Assembly (NCBI RefSeq): GCF_001280425.1
Contig: NZ_LIUF01000003.1
Location: forward strand, 434,001 to 498,000
Direction: 5' to 3'
Origin: Haloarcula rubripromontorii
GTDB lineage: Archaea > Halobacteriota > Halobacteria > Halobacteriales > Haloarculaceae
Length of the DNA: 64,000 nt
Positions 52,425 to 61,626 of the stretch are shown here, piece after piece. The translations under genes were made by a program, and so were the position numbers. The notes beneath the pieces were generated by a model. That model worked only from the letters and a program-made list of their open reading frames with translations, ran no database searches and was not told the DNA's origin. Numbering within the stretch: position 1 is the stretch's first letter; each line of letters begins with the position of its first letter.

Positions 52425-52612
52425 TTAGTCGTCGAAGAAGCCGAGAAACTCTAGGCAATCAGCATGGGTTAGGGACCCACGTTTCGGTTCAAGGCGCTCA
52501 CGCTCAAGGTCGTCACCAACGATGTCTAGCGTGTCGTCGTGGCTTCCGTCCACAAAAGAGGGTGCGGATTTCGTTGATACGTGTTTCCAGACCGCGGTTG
52601 CTGTATATCTCT
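52425..52612 (-). pseudogene. C-terminal fragment of a lost gene
   Basis: The minus strand reads TAVWKHVSTKSAPSFVDGSH, then DDTLDIVGDDLERERLEPK and ADCLEFLGFFDD before a TAA. The reading is protein-like and acidic but has no start codon; it begins at the stop of the epimerase gene. It is most likely the tail of a gene cut by the rearrangement that brought in the glycan locus. Family unknown. Confidence 0.45.
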
Positions 52613-53597
52613 AGGAGTCCCTGACAAGTGGCTCGTACCACTCTCGATTCTGACGGTACCACTCAACAAACTTCGAGACTCCTTCTCTGATCGTGTGCTC
52701 TGGTTCGTACTCAATAAGGTCACGTGCCTTGGACGTATCAGCATGCGTGTGTTCAGCATCGGCGTCGTGACGATCTTCGTATACTAGTTCTATATCTGGA
52801 GCCAGTTGGTCACGAATCTCCATGGCTAGCGTTTTGATTTCAATGTTATCTGTCGAGCCAATATTGATAGCTTCGCCGTCAGCCGCGTCCTCATCAAGCA
52901 ATGTGACGTTCGCTTCGATGATATCTTCGATATACGTGAAATCCCGCGTCTGTGCACCATCACCATAGATGATCGGCGGATCACCATTGATACAGCGGGA
53001 GACAAAGTTCGAGATAGCCATGTTTGGGCGCATCCGTGGACCATAGACAGTGAAATATCGCAGCGCAACAGCCGGGAAATCATATACCTCAGCATACGAG
53101 CAGGCATACCGTTCAGCTGCTAGTTTTGATGCGCCGTATGGCGAAACGGGCGTCGTCGGATGCTGTTCGTCGTATGGAAGATATTGCGGAACTCCATAGA
53201 CCGACGATGAGGATGCCATTACGAACCGTTCGATACCCTTGTCCCGGCAAGCATCAAGCAGATTCAGCGTGCCACCGACGTTGATTTCGTCATATTTCCG
53301 GGGGTTCTGTACACTCGGTCTAACACCGGCTTGTGCGGCCTGGTGGTAGACGTAGTCAGCATCGGCGACTAGTTCTGTGACGAAGTCGCCGTCACGGACA
53401 TCACCTTCGATAAATTCGTAACTTCCGTCACTCTCTTCAGCTACTTTGCGGCCATTGTCGATATTATGCCGTTTAATATCAAGGTCGTAAAATGGTTCGA
53501 GGTTATCCACAACGACGACATCATGGCCGTCTCGGACAAAGCGTTCAGCGAGATGTCCGCCGATGAATCCTGCCCCTCCAGTGACAAGAATTTGCAT
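52611..53597 (-). CDS. NAD-dependent epimerase/dehydratase (UDP-sugar 4-epimerase type)
   Basis: 328 residues from ATG 53597 (MQILVTGGAGFIGGHLAERF), with the GxxGxxG nucleotide site. The catalytic set is MASSSSVYG and YGASKLAAERY (YxxxK), and substrate residues lie in LRYFTVYGPRMRPNMAISNF and YGDGAQTRDFTYIEDI. The RPNMAI and HQAAQAGVR details are those of UDP-glucuronate/UDP-glucose 4-epimerases. It supplies an activated sugar for the adjacent glycosyltransferases. The frame opens a further 41 codons upstream without family character. Confidence 0.92.
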   Translation of the reverse strand: MQILVTGGAGFIGGHLAERFVRDGHDVVVVDNLEPFYDLDIKRHNIDNGRKVAEESDGSYEFIEGDVRDGDFVTELVADADYVYHQAAQAGVRPSVQNPRKYDEINVGGTLNLLDACRDKGIERFVMASSSSVYGVPQYLPYDEQHPTTPVSPYGASKLAAERYACSYAEVYDFPAVALRYFTVYGPRMRPNMAISNFVSRCINGDPPIIYGDGAQTRDFTYIEDIIEANVTLLDEDAADGEAINIGSTDNIEIKTLAMEIRDQLAPDIELVYEDRHDADAEHTHADTSKARDLIEYEPEHTIREGVSKFVEWYRQNREWYEPLVRDS

Positions 53598-53676
53598 TAG
53601 TAAGAGCCTCAAGTGCAGTAAATAAAAAACGCAATGGTACCACCAAAGCTTAGAAGCTATATTTTTGCCGCCGATC

Positions 53677-54813
53677 TCACCACTCGTCAGTCGCTGCAGC
53701 CGTATACGCGTCCAGAGCATCTTCGGCTACTTGGTCCCAATCAAACCGTTGTGCGCGCTGTCGTGGCTCCGTGGTGGGCTCTGCACCGGCCAGGACACGG
53801 TCCAGTACATTGGCAACACCTTCGACAGTCGGGTCGGCTAGGAACCCCGCATCGCCGACGACCTCGCCGACCGCCGAGTCCGGATGATCTGCCCCGATGA
53901 CCGTACAGCCCGCTGCCATTGCCTCCACAGCCGTGATCCCGAAGCCTTCGCGCGTGCTCGGTGTCGCGAAGATACTGCCCGTCTGCATCTGTGCCAAGAC
54001 GTCGTCGTACTCCTCGAGGAAGCCGGTAAACGTTATTCGCTCAGCTACCGATAGCGAATCGGCTAAACTTTCGAGTTCCGACCGTTCGGGTCCGTCGCCG
54101 ACGATGCCGAGTGTGGCTTCTTCTGGCGCGACTTGGTCGAACGCTCGCAGGAGGATATCGACGCGCTTGTCCTCGATTAACCGCCCTGCGAAGAGGACAT
54201 CGAACCCATCCTCAGCGGGGGGCGTGTCTCGAATCTGCTCGTAATCGATTCCGTTCGGAACAGTCCGAATCTGTTCGCGTTCAGGACCGATGTCCCCCAG
54301 ACGACCTGCGGTGAGTTCCGAGACAGCAATTGGGTGCTGTGGGATGCGGGCAGTTGCGTGCTCGACTCCCTTGCCAAACGGTGCTAGATGCCCGAGATAT
54401 CCGTCCCAGTAATCCCCCCAGACTTCGTGCCAGGTTGTTACGAGCGGCGTGTCGGTACCGAGAACCCCGAGTTTGCTAGACAGGACCGGAAAATAGGGAA
54501 ACACGGACGCGACGACGACATCGTGTTCGTCTACGTGGCGGCGCAGTGGAACGACCACGTCTTTTGCGAACTCTAGCGCTTCGCCGATTGACCGTCGTCC
54601 ATCGTCATCCGTGTAGAGTTCGCGGTTTGGACTCACTGCCCGGAGTGTCATTCCCTCGTGCGTGATTTCTTTCGGCCCATCCCAGAAGTGGCGTCCGTAG
54701 ACGGTTACGTCGTGGCCGTTGGCAGCGAGTCGGGTACCAATCTCGTGGATTCGCTTTTCCGCACCGCCAGTTACGAACGGATATATCACATTACTTATGA
54801 AACAGACATTCAT
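53677..54813 (-). CDS. GT4 family glycosyltransferase
   Basis: 378 residues from ATG 54813 (MNVCFISNVIYPFVTGGAEK). GT-B fold: the N-terminal GGAEKRIHEIGTRLAANGHD loop, and the C-terminal DVLFAGRLIEDKRVDILLRA with STREGFGITAVEAMAAGCTV (the EGFGxxxxEAMA nucleotide-sugar motif). It retains configuration and adds a sugar to a lipid-linked acceptor. It is followed 79 nt later by the epimerase gene on the same strand. Confidence 0.92.
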   Translation of the reverse strand: MNVCFISNVIYPFVTGGAEKRIHEIGTRLAANGHDVTVYGRHFWDGPKEITHEGMTLRAVSPNRELYTDDDGRRSIGEALEFAKDVVVPLRRHVDEHDVVVASVFPYFPVLSSKLGVLGTDTPLVTTWHEVWGDYWDGYLGHLAPFGKGVEHATARIPQHPIAVSELTAGRLGDIGPEREQIRTVPNGIDYEQIRDTPPAEDGFDVLFAGRLIEDKRVDILLRAFDQVAPEEATLGIVGDGPERSELESLADSLSVAERITFTGFLEEYDDVLAQMQTGSIFATPSTREGFGITAVEAMAAGCTVIGADHPDSAVGEVVGDAGFLADPTVEGVANVLDRVLAGAEPTTEPRQRAQRFDWDQVAEDALDAYTAAATDEW

Positions 54814-55232
54814 ACTGTGTTGCAAAATGGCTCATTGGGTGGCATATTGAAAACTCCGCTTCAATAACGAGGGAGTCCTGCTACAAAGGGTGTTCATATG
54901 TCTAGCATAAATACGACCAACGGTTAGCAAAGGAGAGTCTCTGCCTGTTAATCGTGGTCTATCAGTGAACAGTCAGAGGGGCGGCCCAGTAGTTTCTATT
55001 TTTCGAAGACATCCCTTAGGACGGGAGCACGTAGAAGTCACGCTCTAAATTTTCATGACTTCCGGCCCGACCAAACAGTTGAATAGAGAGTTTATACGAA
55101 ATAGTCGACGATGTTCATGATAGATAATACTTCGTTCATTTGCTCTATTTAATTCACCAATTCAATTCACGAAGATGAGTCACAATTTCTCGGTCGAACC
55201 GTTTAATATCCTGACACTGTTGAGTCGAGGTA
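54814..55232. promoter_or_regulatory. Divergent intergenic region of the second glycan locus
   Basis: About 420 bp between divergent GT4 genes. GTTTAATATC at 55201-55210 lies 23-32 nt before the ATG at 55233, its TATA box. ATATATCACATT-like AT-rich DNA near 54780-54800 is inside the other gene's start. The middle is AT-rich with no frame. Confidence 0.45.
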
Positions 55233-56408
55233 ATGGAAATTCTACAGACGCCGGTGCGATTTTATCCATATATTGGTGGTGTCGAATCTTACGTCCACAA
55301 TATAGCTAAAAAACACGTGGCATCTGGACACAGTGTTTCTGTTGTTTGTGCCAAAGCCAAACCCGAAAGTAAAAAACGAGAGGTTATTGACGGCATCACC
55401 GTTCGTCGACTGGCAAGTATTGGACAAATAGCGAATACTAATATCACCCCTGCCCTGCCAACCGTCCTTCTGGAAGAGGCTCGGAAGGCAGAAGTCATTC
55501 ACACACATCTTCCAACACCCTGGAGTGCAGACCTGAGCGTTCTTGCCGGTGCAGTCACCGGCACTCCTGTCGTCGTCACGTATCATAATGATATCATCGG
55601 CGACGGCCTTGCTGACTACGTAGCGACCGCGTACAATCGAACGATGCTTCAGCTAGTTCTCAGACTCGCTGACCGCATCATTGTAACACAGTCAGACTAC
55701 CTGAAAAACTCGAAGCATCTTGACTCATATGCCGAGAAAGTACGGGTCATACAAAACGGAGTCAACGTCGAACAGTTCCGTCCAGTTGAACTCAACTCTG
55801 AGGAGCGAAAGCGCCTCGGCTTTGCTTCTGATCGGCCGACTCTATTCTTTTTAAGTGTGCTCGATGGTCATCACGGATATAAAGGTCTAGACGTATTATT
55901 AGAATCGATAGCACGACTTAATAAAAAAGCGGATATTGTCCCGAAATTGCTCGTCGGCGGTGGCGGTGATGCACACTCACGGTACAAACAGCAGGCCACA
56001 AAGCTCGGTATTGATGATCATGTAGAGTTCATAGGACGTATTCCCGACGAAGATCTCGTCTCGTTATACTCCGGTGCCGATTTGTTTGTGTTACCCTCAA
56101 AATCTTCTGATCAAGAAGGGTTTGGGCTGGTTGTGCTAGAAGCACTGGCTTGTGGAACCCCTGTCATAACAACGGATGTCGTTGGTGTCTCAGACGAAAT
56201 CGTTGCCAACAACGCCGGCCGACTGGTCGCTGCCGGTGATTCGAAGGCACTGGCCGAAAGTATTACAGATAGTCTCGAAAACGCCAAGTTCGATACAGAG
56301 CGAGGCCGGGAGATTTGTCGTAAACAATACTCATGGGAAGCGAGTGCAACCGAGTTAGAAAGACTGTATTACGAAATTGCTGAGGAATCAGCGGCCAACT
56401 CTTCTTAA
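55233..56408 (+). CDS. GT4 family glycosyltransferase
   Basis: 391 residues. MEILQTPVRFYPYIGGVESY shows the N-terminal GGVExx acceptor loop, VIHTHLPTPWSADLSVLAGA the inter-domain region, and PSKSSDQEGFGLVVLEALAC the EGFGLVxLEAL nucleotide-sugar motif. DGHHGYKGLDVLLESIARLN is the conserved KG-x-DxL region. A retaining GT-B enzyme for surface glycan assembly. Codon use is visibly more AT-rich than the genes left of 48 kb, suggesting transfer. Confidence 0.92.
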   Translation: MEILQTPVRFYPYIGGVESYVHNIAKKHVASGHSVSVVCAKAKPESKKREVIDGITVRRLASIGQIANTNITPALPTVLLEEARKAEVIHTHLPTPWSADLSVLAGAVTGTPVVVTYHNDIIGDGLADYVATAYNRTMLQLVLRLADRIIVTQSDYLKNSKHLDSYAEKVRVIQNGVNVEQFRPVELNSEERKRLGFASDRPTLFFLSVLDGHHGYKGLDVLLESIARLNKKADIVPKLLVGGGGDAHSRYKQQATKLGIDDHVEFIGRIPDEDLVSLYSGADLFVLPSKSSDQEGFGLVVLEALACGTPVITTDVVGVSDEIVANNAGRLVAAGDSKALAESITDSLENAKFDTERGREICRKQYSWEASATELERLYYEIAEESAANSS

Positions 56409-56532
56409 ATCTCAAATACCCAAGTGTACTTTTATTTCATAATTATCATGGTTTGTATCATTTTCAAGCGGGTGTTGGCTTTGAGGTTCGAAAATACTTT
56501 CAATTAGATTGTCAATATTTGAAGTAGTAACG

Positions 56533-57966
56533 ATGGGATCAAAGCCTAATATTATATTCCTCGTAGTCGACACTTGCAGAGCCTCAACTTTCCATAATCT
56601 TCTTCAAGAAGGCAAAATACCGAACTTCAAATCATTATTTGATGATGCAGTTATGTATGAGAACGCTACTGCGGCCGGCCCGTGGACAGTTCCCTCTCAT
56701 GGTTCAATGTTCACAGGACTCTATCCCTCACAACATGGTACTTCTGCAAACAAGCCAAATTTCAATCCACCGAACACGCCAATTGCTCAGGCACTTAATC
56801 AGGAAGGATATCACACTGTCGGGGTTTCCGCTAACCCTTGGATATCCCCCGGGTTCAATTTTGATAAGGGATTTGACCAGTTCAAAACAGCATATGACCT
56901 ATTCTGGGGTGGTGCAGAACTTGGAGATATTCGGAACCTTTCCTCTCGCCGCGAACAGGTGCGTACACTGTCAAATCGAATTAGCATAACATCAAGTGTC
57001 AAGACTATTGCGAACATAGTATACGAAAAATTCTGGGCAAAACGATCTGATAGTGGAGCGAAAAAAATAACATCTGATGCACTATCTATATTAGAAAATG
57101 CGGGAAATGATCCGCAGTTTCTCTTTCTGAATTATATGGAACCACATCTGGATTACGAACCACCCGACAATGTGGCGAGGGACGAACTGCCTGACAACGT
57201 AGACCTACAGGAAGCGCGCCAGCTCAATCAAAACCCATGGAAATACATTGCTGGCCAAGAATCAATGAGTCCTCAACACTTTGAGATTCTTCGCAGCCTT
57301 TACCGTTCAGAACTCCGATATCTTGACACTCAAATTGGCCGTCTACTTGAGGGAATTAAAGAAAAAAACATCATGGATAATACCTGTATCGTTGTCGCTG
57401 GAGATCATGGAGAAAATATCGGAGAGCACGGGTTGATGGATCATCAGTATTGCTTATACCAAACATTAGTTCACGTTCCACTCGCGATTCGATATCCAGA
57501 TACGGTGGCTCCTAGAAACGTCACGGATCTCGTGGAAACAAAGGACATCTATGGAGCCCTATGTGAGATTGCAAGTGTGGGTAACGAAGACGTTGCAAAT
57601 CCCTTACTGAACGAAGAAGACAGAGACAATCAAGTAATCTCGGAATACCCAGAGCCCCAGCCGTCGATGGATGCTTTGGAAGAACGGGCTGGAAAGCTTG
57701 ATGACGAAACTCGAGAATATGACCGTTCTCTTCGCGCGATTCGAATAGGACCTTGGAAACTTATTGAGGGGTCGGATGGTCTCACAGAGTTATACAATCT
57801 CGAAGAAGATTCGGCAGAATCGACTCCAAGAAGTAATACTGAGCAAACTGAGCGGCTTCACAATCGGCTAGTATCTGAACTCGGCGAATTAACTGTTGGT
57901 ACGAACAATGAGTCCAGTGTAAACGAGACTACCCAGAGTCGACTAGAAGACTTAGGATATATTTGA
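56533..57966 (+). CDS. Sulfatase-like hydrolase/transferase
   Basis: 477 residues from ATG 56533. KPNIIFLVVDTCRASTFHNL has the metal Asp. AAGPWTVPSHGSMFTGLYPS carries the nucleophile region with Thr where sulfatases have Cys/Ser, as in phosphoethanolamine or phosphoglycerol transferases. IVVAGDHGENIGEHGLMDHQ gives the second DH metal motif. No signal peptide. It may add or remove a phospho- or sulfo-group on the glycan. Its sequence is strongly AT-rich for a haloarchaeon. Confidence 0.88.
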   Translation: MGSKPNIIFLVVDTCRASTFHNLLQEGKIPNFKSLFDDAVMYENATAAGPWTVPSHGSMFTGLYPSQHGTSANKPNFNPPNTPIAQALNQEGYHTVGVSANPWISPGFNFDKGFDQFKTAYDLFWGGAELGDIRNLSSRREQVRTLSNRISITSSVKTIANIVYEKFWAKRSDSGAKKITSDALSILENAGNDPQFLFLNYMEPHLDYEPPDNVARDELPDNVDLQEARQLNQNPWKYIAGQESMSPQHFEILRSLYRSELRYLDTQIGRLLEGIKEKNIMDNTCIVVAGDHGENIGEHGLMDHQYCLYQTLVHVPLAIRYPDTVAPRNVTDLVETKDIYGALCEIASVGNEDVANPLLNEEDRDNQVISEYPEPQPSMDALEERAGKLDDETREYDRSLRAIRIGPWKLIEGSDGLTELYNLEEDSAESTPRSNTEQTERLHNRLVSELGELTVGTNNESSVNETTQSRLEDLGYI

Positions 57967-57976
57967 GTCGTACAAT

Positions 57977-59506
57977 CTAAAGCCCCTTTCTAGCTATTCT
58001 CTTTATTATTCCAAGATTCCGTCCCATTCTCGTTTCTAACTGTTCAACCAGGTCAATATCAGCCTCATCTACGCTTGAGGTCAGAATGAGAACTACCGGT
58101 TGAAAAAGGGTCAAACTGATACCAACACAAATTAGATCCACCAGTCCAATGGGGGAGGGCACAATTCTTGAAACCAGTACCGCAAGTACGGACATGACAC
58201 CGAGATGTTTGGCAATATTAACTGAGAATGGAGATGCACCTGTGAGGTGGTAAATCCAGATTAGTTCGGTCCCATTATAGACAATATATCCGACAACAGT
58301 AGCAACGGCTGCTCCGGATATTTCGAACACTGGTATTAAAACATAATTCAGGATAATATTTGAAGACAGGCCTAAAGCACCAGAGAATAGCTCGATTTGA
58401 GGACGATCAATTGCTTTGACCATATCTCCGTCAAGACCACTGAGAGCGCGAAATAACAGTCCGGTACTCAGGATCGTTAGAACGGGTGCTGCAGGTAAGT
58501 AGTTGTCCCCGAACAGAATTTGGATGATGTCTCCCGAAAACAGGGCGAACAGTAGGACCGGAGGAAGCGTTATCAAAAGAATCCACTTTGTAGTGATTGT
58601 GAATATTTGATCAAGGCCTGCCGTATCTCCTTCTGTGTAATACTCTGTTGCCACCGGAAGAAAAAGAAATGTAAAAGAGCCCAAAGCAAAGGTCGCGATC
58701 TTTTTTAGGGGCTGTACCGCTCGATAATATCCCACTTCATTTGACGGCAAAAAATAACCAATCATCAAAATGTCTACCCTATTTAGAAGAAGAAATATTC
58801 CTGATCCAATAGCAAGCGGCCAAGAGAAGCTCCAGAGCTTACGAGCAGTTTTTCCATCGGGTAATGTATCGAATACATTCCATGACAGTCCACCCTTCGA
58901 AATAAAATATAGAGCAATAATAAATGCGAACAGGGGACCGGTGACCCAGTATACTATCGCACCATCAAATTCTCTGCCCCCTATTATAAATAAAAGGAGA
59001 GCGATGAATGCTATTCCTCTTCCACCGATCTGTTGTGCCATCACGGCAGGGAAGGTTCTTTTTTGTGCGCGAAGGGTCGCAAGAGCTGCTCGTGAGAGAG
59101 GGTAAACAAGTAAAAACGGAGACAGTAGCACCAGAAACTCATAAAGGTAATCTGCAGACATAAGGTTTGCAAACCTTCCCCGAAAAAGATAGAGGCCGCC
59201 AACGGCAGCAACAGCTGAAAGGAATATCATACTGAATCCAGCATAGAGTATCTGAATTTGACGCTTCTTTGCCTCAGTTGCTGAAAGTTGCCGGGTCATT
59301 CCTTGGTGAATCCCAAGTAGTGCAATAGTCCCGAGAGAGAACACGACGGTATATGCCAATGTTAGCTCTCCATACAGTGAGGGTGGGAGAGATCTAGCGA
59401 TAATAACCTCAGCCAACAACCCGATAGAATTTCCAAAGACAGTGGCTAATAGGACAATTGCCGCGCTTTTTGCCAATTTAGATAACGTTGAACGGTGCTT
59501 ACTCAC
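57977..59506 (-). CDS. Flippase of the Wzx/polysaccharide-transport family
   Basis: 509 residues from a GTG start with about 14 membrane helices, beginning SKLAKSAAIVLLATVFGNSI. The first-helix pair and GNSIGLLAEVIIARSLPPSL, plus the mid-protein LLNRVDILMIGYFLPSNEVG, are typical of Wzx/RfbX-like oligosaccharide flippases of the MATE-like fold. It would flip lipid-linked glycan made by the neighbouring GT4 enzymes. It converges with the sulfatase gene (10-nt gap) and is AT-rich. Confidence 0.9.
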   Translation of the reverse strand: MSKHRSTLSKLAKSAAIVLLATVFGNSIGLLAEVIIARSLPPSLYGELTLAYTVVFSLGTIALLGIHQGMTRQLSATEAKKRQIQILYAGFSMIFLSAVAAVGGLYLFRGRFANLMSADYLYEFLVLLSPFLLVYPLSRAALATLRAQKRTFPAVMAQQIGGRGIAFIALLLFIIGGREFDGAIVYWVTGPLFAFIIALYFISKGGLSWNVFDTLPDGKTARKLWSFSWPLAIGSGIFLLLNRVDILMIGYFLPSNEVGYYRAVQPLKKIATFALGSFTFLFLPVATEYYTEGDTAGLDQIFTITTKWILLITLPPVLLFALFSGDIIQILFGDNYLPAAPVLTILSTGLLFRALSGLDGDMVKAIDRPQIELFSGALGLSSNIILNYVLIPVFEISGAAVATVVGYIVYNGTELIWIYHLTGASPFSVNIAKHLGVMSVLAVLVSRIVPSPIGLVDLICVGISLTLFQPVVLILTSSVDEADIDLVEQLETRMGRNLGIIKRIARKGL

Positions 59507-59704
59507 AGGTGTCTATGGAGAGAGAATATCTGTCATCTCTTCAATTTTTGGAAATATAGTATTACTGTCCAAGCCCCAACGGATTCCGGTTAATATCACT
59601 TATTATCATGATTTCCGTCAGCTATTGAACTACAGTTTAGCGCTACCTCATAATCGCTCTCAGGGATCACCAGTCAATAAAAGGTTAATAGCTTGGATAA
59701 TCGT

Positions 59705-60405
59705 ATGACGTACATGACAAACATCATACTACTCACAATAGATTGCTTCCGATATGACCGGTGTGGATTTAATGGGCACCATCAGAACACGACCCCTTTC
59801 CTAGACCAATTAGCTGGGGAATCAATTATCTTTGATAACGCGTTTGCTACAGGGCCATATACTACAGAATCAGCTCCTGGTATTTTTGCTGGCCAGCACT
59901 CGTTCAACGGTTGTTATTTTAATTCCCACGCGTGGAAAGCTATCCCTGAAAGCAGTGAGACAATCGCCTCGTATCTGAACGAACATGGGTTTGAGACGTT
60001 AGCCGTCTTATCAAACCCCCATATGACTGCGGACCGAAATTTCGATTTAGGGTTCAATTTGTTCCGGAATTTACAGACGGATGGGGAAGATCCGAAGGCA
60101 AAAACAGAGGAGGACAACTCGGCTTTCTCTGTGGCGGACTACGCACATGACATAAAGACCCGGATGAGAAAGTACGATTCATTATTAACACCATATACCG
60201 TTCCATACATAGCTCATCGGTTGCTACAGATGCGGAGTGGGTGGCCGGCCCACCGCGCTGAGTACGTACTTCAAGAGTTCGTCGACGAACTTACTACCGC
60301 GGTTGAACCGGTGTTTGGATGGACTCATCTCATGGACTTACACGCTCCGATACACCCCGACGTTGGTGATACATCAGCATTTACAAATTCGCTCTTCCGA
60401 AGCAG
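59705..60405 (+). pseudogene. Truncated sulfatase-like gene cut by an insertion sequence
   Basis: From ATG 59705, TNIILLTIDCFRYDRCGFNG and FATGPYTTESAPGIFAGQHS match the N-terminal half of sulfatase-like proteins. PVFGWTHLMDLHAPIHPDVG is the substrate/metal region. The frame then runs into the IS at 60406 and stops after a few IS-encoded residues, lacking the DHG metal motif and the C-terminal half. The missing part is not found on the other side of the IS, so deletion accompanied or followed the insertion. Confidence 0.8.
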
Positions 60406-61376
60406 ATTGTTGGTCGGGTAGAGCTGTCGCTGTGAAAGCGTAGCGGGCAAGGGTGACGCGAACGCGTCACCCGGACGCAATGTTCCCATTTGAATTGCTG
60501 AGTTCAGAGGAGAGCGCCGCGAACCTGCTGGAGCAGGTTCGCTGGCGCGAGGGCCTCTGTTGCCCGCGCTGCCGGTCTGAATCGGTGATCAAACACGGCA
60601 GCTATCGAGAGTATCAACGGTATCTCTGTAAGGATTGCGACCGCACGTTCAACGACAAGACCGGCACGATCTTCGCGCACGCGAAGATCGGCCTTGACAA
60701 GCTGTTATTCGCGTTCTACTCGTTCCTCCGGTTCAATACGAGTATCCGCCAGCTAGACGCTGAAATTGACGTTTCGTATCGCTCGCTTCGCCGGCGCGTC
60801 GAGCAGTTCGCCAGAACGCTCGACGCGCCAGCCATCAACCTCGTTGGCCCGGTCGAGATTGACGAGTTCTACGTCTCTGCTGGGAAGAAAGGCCGCGAGC
60901 GCGACCAAGAGTCGCGCTCGCGTGCTCTCTCGAAACGCGGACGAGGAACGTATGAGGGAGACAAACCGCCAGTGTTCACGCTCGTTGATCGCGGCAGCGG
61001 TCAGCGATACGTCGTCCCAGCGAAATCCACCGATGAAGCGACCGTGCGACTCCTTCTCGACAACCACGAGAAGGAGTCGCTGACCGTCTACACGGACGGA
61101 TTTCGGGCCTACGATCCACTCGACGATGACGAGAGCTTCCACCGAGAATCAGTAATTCACGGTGACGGCGAGTACGTTGATGAAGACGCACACGTGAACA
61201 CGTGCGAGAGCCACGCGTCGCTGGCGCGACGGTGGCTCTCGCCGCACCGAGGTGTCTCAAAAGACAAACTGACAGCGTATCTCAGACCGTTCCAACTTCG
61301 GCGACGAGTCCTCCGCAAACCGGGACGAGAAGCACTGAAACAGATTATCCGAGAAGTTCTCTGACTCACCAACAAT
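60406..61376 (+). mobile_element. IS1595-like insertion sequence (ISH4-type)
   Basis: About 970 bp bounded by ATTGTTGGT (60406-60414) and its inverse ACCAACAAT (61368-61376), with weaker similarity continuing inward (GGGTAGAG / CTCTGACTC). It contains one transposase gene. No matching 8-bp target duplication is visible outside the ends, consistent with a deletion on one side. The exact ends are inferred from the short inverted repeat. Confidence 0.75.
60480..61364 (+). CDS. IS1595 family transposase
   Basis: 294 residues from ATG 60480 (MFPFELLSSEESAANLL). An N-terminal zinc ribbon (CCPRCRSESVIKHG and YLCKDCDRTF) is followed by HTH-like RFNTSIRQLDAEIDVSYRSL. The DDE/N domain follows (VGPVEIDEFYVSAG, LTVYTDGFRAYDPL, and HVNTCESHASLARRWLSPHR). 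This architecture is the IS1595 ISH4 subgroup. It appears intact. A start nine codons upstream is less likely. Confidence 0.92.
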   Translation: MFPFELLSSEESAANLLEQVRWREGLCCPRCRSESVIKHGSYREYQRYLCKDCDRTFNDKTGTIFAHAKIGLDKLLFAFYSFLRFNTSIRQLDAEIDVSYRSLRRRVEQFARTLDAPAINLVGPVEIDEFYVSAGKKGRERDQESRSRALSKRGRGTYEGDKPPVFTLVDRGSGQRYVVPAKSTDEATVRLLLDNHEKESLTVYTDGFRAYDPLDDDESFHRESVIHGDGEYVDEDAHVNTCESHASLARRWLSPHRGVSKDKLTAYLRPFQLRRRVLRKPGREALKQIIREVL

Positions 61377-61626
61377 GTACTTCACAAGAGCGTATCGTAT
61401 ATAAGGCACGCATCAATATCGTCCTCCGAGGTTGTGGGAAGTTGAGACTACAGCGGGTATAGCGGGCCTGTGATGCGTGGTTTCGGCCGATTCAGTGAGG
61501 GAAACTGATTCAGATTGCTCTCCAAACGGTCAATCATATTGAATTCCCAACCATATACGCGAATTTCGGCGACTTCCGGTAGCGTTGCCACTCAGCCGCT
61601 GCGCTACCACGGAGAGAGTCACACCA
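61377..61626. other. Gap between two transposases
   Basis: 250 bp with no frame continuing the interrupted sulfatase. A hairpin GGTAGCG / CGCTACC (61578-61584 and 61602-61608) lies 18 bp beyond the stop of the next transposase and may be its terminator or element end. Confidence 0.4.
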
